Source of the DNA: UBA3263 sp964508865
Lineage (GTDB): Bacteria > Bacteroidota > Bacteroidia > Bacteroidales > Muribaculaceae
Reading direction: 5' to 3'
DNA length: 15,526 nucleotides
NCBI GenBank assembly: GCA_964508865.1
Contig: CAZDVP010000034.1
Coordinates: 1-15,526 of the forward strand
The notes beneath the pieces were generated by a model, which was not told the origin of the DNA, did not search any database, and worked only from the letters and a program-made list of their open reading frames with translations. Numbering within the stretch: position 1 is the first letter of the stretch; each line of letters starts with the position of its first letter. Below are positions 6,391 through 12,955 of this stretch, piece after piece. Position numbers and translations under genes: made by a program.

Positions 6391-7220
6391 TTTCGTAGAA
6401 GTTTGCGGGCATGGTTAGCCACGTGTTTGCATATGGCTTTAGCCGCCTGGGTGCGGCAGGGGGCAAATCCTGGCCAGTCGTTGAAGCAGACAATCACGAA
6501 GTTGCCCGTCGAGGGGTCGACCACGGCGTCGCCGCCATAGACCACCACGTCGACCGCGGCGGCGGCACGCTGACAGACCTGGCGCAGGCGCTCCTCGCTG
6601 AATGATTCGGGGGCGGGTTGTCCGCTGGAAAAATAGTAGTAAAAAAAACTGTCGGCCACGCCATAGAACTTCACGTGGAGCCCCGGGGCGTGGGCGGCGA
6701 CTATGGCCGTAGGGATTTGGCGGATAAAGAATTCTGACAGGATTTCCTGCGCCTCCTGGGCGTGGCGCGCGCGGGCAACGTCTTCCTTATGAACGGTCTG
6801 GCAGTCGGCACGCTTGACCCAGAAGGGGCCAGGACCGAGCTGGCAGAGCTGGGAGCGGACGTCCTGGTCAGTTGCCACAACCAAGGTCGGGGGCATAGGA
6901 ATGCCGGCGCGCTCAAAGAGGCGCGTCATCGGGCGGCGGGCACACTGGGCTATGGCCTGGGCCGAGTTGACCACCAGGCGGCCCGAGTCCTCGAGCGAGG
7001 CCAGGCGCTCAATGCTGCGGGGGTCGCGCACCATAGCCATGACTATGGCTTCGCGGGCAATGCCCGATTTGATGAACTGCTCTTCGCTGTAAACGTTAAC
7101 CGTTACGCCGCGACGCCTCACCTCTGCTGCCACGGTATTCATTATCGCGGCATCGGAGGCAACGCTGTTGGGCGAGAAATGCGCGGCGCGCAAAATGGCG
7201 GCAACGCTGACAGTTGACAT
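6387..7220 (-). CDS. ATP-grasp-like protein of unknown substrate
   Basis: A 277-residue soluble protein. I placed the start at the ATG 7220-7218 (MSTVSVAAIL), which begins the folded part; an earlier in-frame ATG at 7301 would overlap the upstream gene by 68 bases and add a low-complexity Ser/Pro/Asn tail. ATP-grasp hints are the PFWVKRAD lysine strand (Lys136), HVKFYGV (182-188, Lys184), and the C-terminal metal-binding style segment VYGGDAVVDPSTGNF (227-241) followed by CFNDWPGFAPCR (245-256), where Asp231, Asn247 and Asp248 could hold Mg. Enzymes of this fold ligate or phosphorylate using ATP; inositol-phosphate kinases share it. The gene sits 13 bases after the nucleotidyltransferase and overlaps the phosphatidyltransferase, so it should work in the same pathway. 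Assignment to the fold is by motif impression; the reaction is unknown. Confidence 0.75.
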   Translation of the reverse strand: MSTVSVAAILRAAHFSPNSVASDAAIMNTVAAEVRRRGVTVNVYSEEQFIKSGIAREAIVMAMVRDPRSIERLASLEDSGRLVVNSAQAIAQCARRPMTRLFERAGIPMPPTLVVATDQDVRSQLCQLGPGPFWVKRADCQTVHKEDVARARHAQEAQEILSEFFIRQIPTAIVAAHAPGLHVKFYGVADSFFYYYFSSGQPAPESFSEERLRQVCQRAAAAVDVVVYGGDAVVDPSTGNFVIVCFNDWPGFAPCRTQAAKAICKHVANHARKLLRK

Positions 7221-7233
7221 GGTCGGCTGAGGA

Positions 7234-7947
7234 TTATTCGGCAGCCTGTTCCTGCTCGAGAATGAATTCGCGGGCTTCGATGAGGTCGTGGGGGCGGTCA
7301 ACGTCGAACACCTTTCCCATTTCGTGGGCGCGCACGTCGAGGCCGCGCAGCAGCAGGGCGCGCTGGAATTCGCGCAGGCCGTTCACTCCGACTGCCATGG
7401 AGAGGTCAATAACGTCGCGGGCAGCGGGGCCGAGGCCGTAGATGCCGGCCGAAACGTGTTCGGCAGCTTCGGTGGGGAAATCGCCGAAGGCGTTGATGCG
7501 CATATCGGGGGCCACTTCGACGTAGAGCGGCTTTTCGTCATCGACGAAGCGGGTAACGCCCATAAGCACGTCGTGGTCTTCCATGGCGGCGAAGGCGTCG
7601 AGATATTCATGGAACTCCTTGGTGACGAACACGGTGTCGACCGTCAGGCCAACAAATTTTTCGCCGCGGGGAATATTGCGTACCACTTCGGCCAGCGAAT
7701 GGGCTGCGCTGGGGGTGTGGGCGCTGATAATGTTGAGTTCGAAGGGATATTTGAGGGTGCGCAGGTGAGCCTCGATTTCGGGCTTTTCGCTATTGGCGAT
7801 AATGGTTACGGAATCAACGTCGGAGCGCTGAGCAATAATGTCGAGCATGCGCTGCGACAGGGTTTTGCCATTGATGGTGACGAGCGGTTTAGCCGAAACG
7901 CTGCCCAGACGCGAACCCTCGCCGGCAGCAAGAATAGCATAATGCAT
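7234..7947 (-). CDS. NTP-transferase domain protein (sugar/alcohol-phosphate nucleotidyltransferase)
   Basis: This 237-residue protein should join an NTP and a sugar- or polyol-phosphate to give an NDP-activated compound and pyrophosphate. The N-terminal nucleotide-binding motif AAGEGSRL (7-14) is followed by KPL (20-22). The metal-binding aspartates are probably Asp104 (LTVDTVF) and Asp215/Asp217 in VFDVDRPHDL. No left-handed beta-helix or acetyltransferase extension is present, so it is a stand-alone transferase. It is first in a three-gene unit ending in a CDP-alcohol phosphatidyltransferase. A cytidylyltransferase making the CDP-alcohol is therefore the most economical reading (inference). 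The start (MHYAIL) is the usual position, with a clear promoter 31 bases upstream of it. Confidence 0.9.
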   Translation of the reverse strand: MHYAILAAGEGSRLGSVSAKPLVTINGKTLSQRMLDIIAQRSDVDSVTIIANSEKPEIEAHLRTLKYPFELNIISAHTPSAAHSLAEVVRNIPRGEKFVGLTVDTVFVTKEFHEYLDAFAAMEDHDVLMGVTRFVDDEKPLYVEVAPDMRINAFGDFPTEAAEHVSAGIYGLGPAARDVIDLSMAVGVNGLREFQRALLLRGLDVRAHEMGKVFDVDRPHDLIEAREFILEQEQAAE

Positions 7948-7978
7948 AACTCAAAAATTCAAAAAAGATTTAACCGCG

Positions 7979-8010
7979 CAAATTTAGCAAATTTTTCGGA
8001 ATTCAGCAAA
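7979..8010 (-). promoter_or_regulatory. promoter of the nucleotidyltransferase operon
   Basis: On the minus strand TTTG (8010-8007), 20 bases, TAAATTTG (7986-7979): a complete Bacteroidota consensus. It overlaps the last codons and the TAA stop of the PHP phosphatase gene. The leader before the ATG at 7947 would be about 25-30 bases. It allows the lipid/solute trio to be expressed independently of the export genes upstream. Confidence 0.65.
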
Positions 8011-8700
8011 TCGGGCGCATGAGTCGGGGTCGGCCTTGAGAGAGGCCAGGGCATCGAGATGCTCAATGCGGTGCAGGTCGGAACCGACGCGGTCAATATA
8101 GCCCTCGGCGAGCAGGCGGCGTGCCTTTTGGCGGGCAACGGGGCCGTAGTAGCCGGTAATCGACAGCAGATTGAGCTGGAAGCGCACTCCGCGGTCGCGC
8201 AGCTTGGAGTAGGTCGAAAAGTCGGTTATGTAGTTATAGCGCTCGGGGTGGGCCAGCAAGGGGTGGTAGCCTTTCGACTTGATGAGGTCGAGGGTTTCAA
8301 ACAGGCGCATGGGCGCGCTGAAATAGGAGGTTTCAACCAGCAGGGTGTCGCCCTTGGGGCCAATTGGGAGCAGGTCATTGGCCTCGAGGCGCTGAAGAAA
8401 CAGATTGTCGATCATGTTCTCGGCGGCCAGATGAAGGCGCACCGAGCCGGAGTAGGCGGCCGAGAGCTCGTCGAAACGCCGGCGGAGTTTGGCGGGAGTG
8501 TTGGGCAGGTCCTCCATGATATGGGGCGTCAGCCAGAGGTCGCCGATTCCGAGCCGCTCATAGCCGGCAAGGATTTCGAGCGATTCCTCGAGGGTTTCAA
8601 CGCCGTCGTCAACGCCGGGGAGAATATGAGAGTGCCAGTCGGTGAAACCACTGAGGCTCACCGGCCTGGCACGATCAAATAGCCTGGATAGGAACGACAT
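7984..8700 (-). CDS. CpsB/CapC-type PHP-fold protein-tyrosine phosphatase
   Basis: A 238-residue cytoplasmic phosphatase of the PHP superfamily that removes phosphate from the Tyr-rich tail of the capsule kinase. Metal ligands are all present: DWHSHILPGVDDG (21-33; His23, His25), TPHI (His60), AAENMID (Glu94), HPERY (His151) and GSDLHR (Asp208, His210). The length matches the family. The ATG (8700-8698) shares one base with the kinase stop (TAATG), so phosphatase and its substrate are made in a coupled way. It is the last gene of the export set. Confidence 0.95.
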   Translation of the reverse strand: MSFLSRLFDRARPVSLSGFTDWHSHILPGVDDGVETLEESLEILAGYERLGIGDLWLTPHIMEDLPNTPAKLRRRFDELSAAYSGSVRLHLAAENMIDNLFLQRLEANDLLPIGPKGDTLLVETSYFSAPMRLFETLDLIKSKGYHPLLAHPERYNYITDFSTYSKLRDRGVRFQLNLLSITGYYGPVARQKARRLLAEGYIDRVGSDLHRIEHLDALASLKADPDSCARFAEFRKIC

Positions 8701-11135
8701 TATTTTTTGCTGCTGCGGTGCTTGTGCTTGCCGTCGTTGCCGTAGTTATAGCCGTAGCCATAACCGTAGCCATAGCCGTAGCGGTAGGAGTGGCTGTAGC
8801 CGTAGCGGCCCTGGTCGTTGCGGGTGCCGTTGAGAATAAAGGCCATGTTGCTATATTTCTTCTCCTCATAGAGGCGGTCGAGCTCGGGGAGCATGGAGCG
8901 CTCGAGCAGGCCGGCGCGCACAATGAAGAAAGTGCGGTCGGAGTAGCGGTCGATAATCTGAGCGTCGGCAACCACTTCGATAGGCGGACAGTCAATAATG
9001 ATATAGTCGAACTCTTGGCGCAGGGTGGTGAGCATGGCCGCAAGGCGGGGAGATTCGAGCAGCTCGGTGGGGTTCGGGGGAATGGAGCCGACGGGGAGCA
9101 CGAACAAGGTGTCGCAGCTCTTGGACTGCACCAGCAGCGAGTTGATATCATTGTCGGCGCCGCTGAGATAGTCGGCCAGACCAACTTCGGGCGAGCCGAC
9201 GTAGGCCGAGGTCGAGCCGTGGCGCATATCGCCGTCGACAACGAGCACGCGCTTGTTTTTGAGGGCGATACTCATGCCCAGGTTCATTGAAATGAACGAT
9301 TTGCCGGAGCCGGGATTGAAAGAGGTCAGGGCAATCACCTTGCCGCCCTCAACGCCCTGGCTCATGAACTCGACGTTGGTTCGCAGAACGCGGAAAGCCT
9401 CGTTGATGATGTCGCGCTTGCCGGCCTTGACGAGCAATTGCTTGGTGTCGTCGGTCTGCTCCTTCTGCTTGTTTTTCGAGGGCTTGTATTGCGGAATTTC
9501 GCCCAGGAACGGAACGATGAGGTGGTCAATATCCTTGCGGCCGCGCACTTTGGTGTTGGCCATTTCCTTAACATAGGTAACGGCGAAGGGAATCACCAGG
9601 CCGATGAGCAGGGCGGTGAGCAGAATTTTGCGGCGGTCGGGGGTGGTGGGCACGCCGGAAGCACCGGGGCGGTTGACCACGCGGGTGTTATAGGCGGTAA
9701 AGGCCTGCGACAGTTCGGTTTCCTCGCGCTTCTGCAGCAGGTAGAGATAGAGCGACTCCTTGACCTTTTGCTGGCGCTCGGTCGAGAGCAGGTTCTTGGC
9801 CTGATTGGGGTTCGATGCGATGCGCGACATGGTCTGCGCCTCGCGGTTCTTCAGGGCCTGGAGCTGAGTGGTCAGGGTTGCGATTTCGTTGTCGATGGTC
9901 AGGATGATGACCTTGCGCTGAGCTGCCAGTTGCTCGTCGAGCTGCATTACCAGCGGGTTCTTTTCCGACGATTTTGCAACGAGCGAGTTGCGCTGGAGCA
10001 GCTGTTCGTTGTAGGCGGTTATCAGGGCCTGTACGTTGCCGCCGCTCAGGCCGGTGTTGGCGGGCAGGAGCTGGTCGTTATTGCCTTCGGCGGCAATGTA
10101 GGAGCGGATGTAGCGGGCAATGGTCAGCTGGTTGTTGACCTCGAAAATGCGCTCCTGGGTCTGCTGGCTCTCGCCCATATACATCGAGGCGGCGGCGCCG
10201 ACGTCGGGGAGCAGAATGGAGCTCTTATACGAGGAGATGTCGGAGTCAACGTTGCCGAGTTCGCGTTCAATGATTTTCAGGCGGTCGTTGATAAAGCCGG
10301 AGGTAGAAACGGCAATCTGGTTCTTGTCGCGAATCCAGTTTTCGTTATAAACGCCTATGAGGGTGTTGAGAACATCGTCGGCGCGCTGGGTCGACTGGTC
10401 AGACAGGGTGAGTTTAACGACCGAAGCCTCTTCGTTGGGCATTGTAACCGACAGGCGTCCATTATAGGAGCCGACGGCGGCGCCCAGAGGCATCTTGCTA
10501 ACCTGGAGCGAAATGTTGCCGGAGTGGTAGCTGGCGGTGGGGGTAACTACGATTTTGCCAATCGGCGAAGGAATCGAGTCGTTGAGTTTGCCGGTGAAGG
10601 TCTGCTTGAACTCGCGGCCCGAGGCGTGGAGGTCGCTGATGGTTACTTTGCCATCTTTCGAAACGGCCAGGTCCATTGAGTAGCTGCCGGTTTCGGGAAA
10701 GTCGGCAATGGTCAGCTTAACAGGCAGATCAAAGCCATAGGCCACAACGCTGTGGAAGCGGCCGCGGTGATAGTAGTTCATATCCAGACCGAGGCGGCGA
10801 ACAACCTCTTCCATCAAGTCCTTGGACTTGAAGTTATACATTTCGTTCTGGATGTTGGTTTTCGACTGAAACAGGCCCATTTTGCCGAAGGCGTCGGCGC
10901 CGGTCGACTGACCTTTGGCGCGGTCAACGATCATCACCTCGGCCGAGCGGCTGTAGATATCCGGAGTGCGGAGCAACTTGAAATAGGCAACGCCCACACA
11001 AACACACACCGACAGGATAATCCAGGGCCAGTGGTGGAGGGTCATGTATATAATGTCGGTCAGGGGCACGGTTCCCGACGCAACGTTCTTGCGATTTCGG
11101 ATTTGAGTATCTTTATTTTCAACGATTTCAGCCAT
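8700..11135 (-). CDS. Wzc-like polysaccharide co-polymerase/tyrosine autokinase
   Basis: An 811-residue inner-membrane protein that controls chain length and export of a surface polysaccharide. Order of parts: short cytoplasmic N-terminus, TM1 at about 36-55, a Wzz-type periplasmic region with a coiled-coil-rich middle (about 280-480), a GNVR-like stretch with GASGVPTTPDRR (491-502), TM2 about 503-521, then the BY-kinase domain. The kinase shows Walker A NPGSGKS (607-613), Walker A' LVVDGDMR (631-638) and Walker B IIIDCPP (712-718). The tail has ten tyrosines between 778 and 798, arranged as YG repeats, and ends in KHKHRSSKK. It is six bases after the export lipoprotein and overlaps the phosphatase by one base. 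Confidence 0.95.
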   Translation of the reverse strand: MAEIVENKDTQIRNRKNVASGTVPLTDIIYMTLHHWPWIILSVCVCVGVAYFKLLRTPDIYSRSAEVMIVDRAKGQSTGADAFGKMGLFQSKTNIQNEMYNFKSKDLMEEVVRRLGLDMNYYHRGRFHSVVAYGFDLPVKLTIADFPETGSYSMDLAVSKDGKVTISDLHASGREFKQTFTGKLNDSIPSPIGKIVVTPTASYHSGNISLQVSKMPLGAAVGSYNGRLSVTMPNEEASVVKLTLSDQSTQRADDVLNTLIGVYNENWIRDKNQIAVSTSGFINDRLKIIERELGNVDSDISSYKSSILLPDVGAAASMYMGESQQTQERIFEVNNQLTIARYIRSYIAAEGNNDQLLPANTGLSGGNVQALITAYNEQLLQRNSLVAKSSEKNPLVMQLDEQLAAQRKVIILTIDNEIATLTTQLQALKNREAQTMSRIASNPNQAKNLLSTERQQKVKESLYLYLLQKREETELSQAFTAYNTRVVNRPGASGVPTTPDRRKILLTALLIGLVIPFAVTYVKEMANTKVRGRKDIDHLIVPFLGEIPQYKPSKNKQKEQTDDTKQLLVKAGKRDIINEAFRVLRTNVEFMSQGVEGGKVIALTSFNPGSGKSFISMNLGMSIALKNKRVLVVDGDMRHGSTSAYVGSPEVGLADYLSGADNDINSLLVQSKSCDTLFVLPVGSIPPNPTELLESPRLAAMLTTLRQEFDYIIIDCPPIEVVADAQIIDRYSDRTFFIVRAGLLERSMLPELDRLYEEKKYSNMAFILNGTRNDQGRYGYSHSYRYGYGYGYGYGYNYGNDGKHKHRSSKK
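8739..8780 (-). repeat. in-frame 12-bp repeat encoding the Tyr-Gly tail of the kinase
   Basis: The codons TAC GGC TAT GGC recur about three and a half times with small changes and code for residues 786-799 (YG five times, YN, YG). Unit gain or loss would keep the frame and change the number of phosphorylatable tyrosines by two. Confidence 0.85.
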
Positions 11136-11141
11136 GATGAT

Positions 11142-11984
11142 TTATCGCGTCAGAGTTATAACCAGAGTAACAATCGTGATTGCAAACGAGCCCATCGACA
11201 CCCAGAAGGAGGGAGTGTAGGGAGTGTTGCCGTTGGGGGTAGTTTCGCGTTTAGCCTTGTCGTTAGGTTCAACGTAGATAACGTCGTCCTGCTGGAGGTA
11301 GTAGACCGGCGACGAGGCCAGTTCCTGGGCATTGAGCAGGTTAACGCGGTAGGCTTCCATTTTGCCGCCGCCCATGTTGCGCATAACCAGAATGTTGTTG
11401 CGCATGCCGTTCATTTTTAGGTCGCCGGCCATTGCAATAGCATCGAGAATGGTCAGGTGGTCGCGGTTGAACTCATAGCGGCCCGGCGAGCCGACTTCAC
11501 CGAGAATGGCAATGCCGGTGTTGGCGAACTCAACCGTTACGATCGGGTCCTTGACCAGATCGCGGCCAACCAGTTCGGCAACGATTTTCTGCGCCAGCTG
11601 CTCGCGGGTCAACCCCTCGACATGAATCTGGCCCAGAACGGGGAATTCGATGTTGCCTTTGGAGTCTACGGTGTAGAGCGCAACCTGGCTGTTGCCCGAC
11701 GAAGCCGAGGTGCCAACGGTCCGGGTGTTGGCCTGAGTGGTAGCGCCGATGCGGTTCTGAACGGTCATCAGGTTAAACATCTGGGCCAGCGACGGGTCGG
11801 TGGAGCTAACAACAATCGACAGTTTATCTTCCGGGCGGAGTTTGATTTCAAGCATCTTTTCGGCCTGAACAACCGATCCGGTTTCCAATTCGGGGAAATA
11901 TGCTATATTCTTTGGCGTGCTACATGAGCCAAACAGCAGGGCTACTGCGGATAACAAGCCTAAAGCAAAGCGATTTACGCGCAT
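11142..11984 (-). CDS. polysaccharide export lipoprotein (Wza-like, SLBB)
   Basis: A 280-residue outer-membrane export protein. A lipoprotein signal precedes Cys21 (LLFGSC; Phe rather than Leu at -3). The polysaccharide export domain spans about 45-150, with KLRPEDKLSIVV and TVDSKGNIEFPVLG, followed by a SLBB-like domain at about 155-240 (GEVGSPGRYEF, LTILDAIAMAGDL, DDVIYVEP). A hydrophobic C-terminal segment at about 260-278 would be the extra membrane helix seen in Bacteroidota members. Such proteins form the outer-membrane pore that works with the Wzc kinase encoded six bases downstream. It is first in its operon, with a promoter about 42 bases upstream. Confidence 0.93.
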   Translation of the reverse strand: MRVNRFALGLLSAVALLFGSCSTPKNIAYFPELETGSVVQAEKMLEIKLRPEDKLSIVVSSTDPSLAQMFNLMTVQNRIGATTQANTRTVGTSASSGNSQVALYTVDSKGNIEFPVLGQIHVEGLTREQLAQKIVAELVGRDLVKDPIVTVEFANTGIAILGEVGSPGRYEFNRDHLTILDAIAMAGDLKMNGMRNNILVMRNMGGGKMEAYRVNLLNAQELASSPVYYLQQDDVIYVEPNDKAKRETTPNGNTPYTPSFWVSMGSFAITIVTLVITLTR

Positions 11985-12025
11985 AAATGTGGTTTATATG
12001 ATTGCAATAAAAAGATAATTCGCTG

Positions 12026-12057
12026 CAAAGATACAAAATTTTATCCGAAATGCCACA
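12026..12057 (-). promoter_or_regulatory. promoter for the export/kinase/phosphatase operon
   Basis: On the minus strand TATCTTTG (12033-12026) is a perfect -7 box. At the -33 position, 20 bases away, is TGTG (12057-12054), a one-mismatch version of TTTG. The -7 box lies 41 bases before the ATG at 11984. The region 11985-12130 is a divergent promoter region shared with the transporter operon. Confidence 0.6.
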
Positions 12058-12091
12058 CATTTGCTTAATTTTTCTACGCCGGCGCGCCGCG

Positions 12092-12123
12092 GTTGCGGGT
12101 TAGGGATTTTTTGCTTACCTTTG
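12092..12123 (+). promoter_or_regulatory. promoter for the transporter-DUF2851-yraN operon
   Basis: GTTG (12092-12095), 20 bases, then TACCTTTG (12116-12123). The ATG at 12131 is only seven bases past the box. With initiation about four bases past the box, the mRNA would carry almost no leader. Confidence 0.65.
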
Positions 12124-12130
12124 CAGTGTC

Positions 12131-12955
12131 ATGTCATCCATTCTTATTGTTCTTCCGATTCTGTCGCTACTGATGTTCGACCTGGGGCTGGAGCTCCGGG
12201 GCCGCGACTTTGCCATGGTTTTCACCCGTCCGCGCGCCGTTATTGCCGGCCTGACCGGCCAGATTCTGCTGCTTCCGGCGCTGGTTTTCGTTCTCTGCCG
12301 GGCGTTTGGCATCGAGGGCGACATGATGTTCGGACTGATGCTGATTGCCTGCTGCCCGGGCGGAAGCTCGAGCAACGTTTTCAGCGGCATAGCCAAGGGC
12401 GACGTGGCGCTGTCGGTTTCGCTGACCGCCCTGAGCTCCATAATCACCCTGATAACCCTGCCGCTGATTCTCGGCACTATGGTTGAGTTGCCTGTTGGCA
12501 AGCTCGTTATGCAAAACCTGATTTTGGTTCTGCTGCCGGTAATGGCCGGCATGGCGGTTAAGCACTACCGGCCTGAAACCGCCGCCCGAATCCACAAGGT
12601 TCTCAGCAAGTTGGCATTCCCGCTGCTGATGCTGCTGGCCGCGCTCTTCTTTATCGGCAACCGCGAGGCGATTATCGACAACTTCGCCCGGCTCGGGATG
12701 GTCATTACGCTGCTGATTCTCATGGCAATGAGCGGCGGCTGGCTGATTGGCTTCGCCGCGCGGCTCAGCGGCCGCGAAAAGCGCACGCTGGTTATTGAAG
12801 TGGGCATGCAGAATGCCGCGCAAGCAATTGCGCTTTCAACCTCGCCGCTGGTTTTCAACGACGCGCGCCTGGCAGTTCCGGCAATAGTCTATGCGCTGAT
12901 GATGAACGTTTTGCTGCTCGCCTATGTTGCCATAGTCAGCCAATGGAAGAATTGA
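12131..12955 (+). CDS. bile acid:sodium symporter (BASS) family transporter
   Basis: A 274-residue inner-membrane protein, hydrophobic over nearly all of its length, with 8-9 predicted helices. Two family hallmarks are clear: CCPGGSSSNVF (74-84) and EVGMQNAAQAIAL (223-235), which in this family contribute the Na+ and substrate sites at the crossing helices. Bacterial members carry bile acids, pantothenate or other organic anions, and the substrate cannot be told here. It is slightly shorter than usual (about 300), missing roughly one N-terminal helix; the first downstream Met (codon 15) would remove more, so the start at 12131 stands. The stop overlaps the next gene by 13 bases. Confidence 0.93.
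   Translation: MSSILIVLPILSLLMFDLGLELRGRDFAMVFTRPRAVIAGLTGQILLLPALVFVLCRAFGIEGDMMFGLMLIACCPGGSSSNVFSGIAKGDVALSVSLTALSSIITLITLPLILGTMVELPVGKLVMQNLILVLLPVMAGMAVKHYRPETAARIHKVLSKLAFPLLMLLAALFFIGNREAIIDNFARLGMVITLLILMAMSGGWLIGFAARLSGREKRTLVIEVGMQNAAQAIALSTSPLVFNDARLAVPAIVYALMMNVLLLAYVAIVSQWKN

Noticed and set aside
5522..6493. Overlapping minus-strand frame in the phosphatidyltransferase region
   Set aside because: Product is Arg, Pro and His rich and frame-shifted relative to the real membrane protein, whose CDP-alcohol motif is in the other frame.
7221..7301. Upstream extension of the ATP-grasp-like gene to an ATG at 7301
   Set aside because: It would add 27 Ser/Pro/Asn-rich residues read from within the nucleotidyltransferase C-terminus. 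The ATG at 7220 gives normal operon spacing.
7288..8022. Plus-strand frame opposite the nucleotidyltransferase
   Set aside because: Antisense to a gene with intact catalytic motifs. The product resembles no protein family.
9438..10679. 413-codon plus-strand frame opposite the tyrosine autokinase
   Set aside because: A shadow of a clear gene: composition is skewed to Gly, Val and Ala, there are no motifs, and no promoter or leader is visible.
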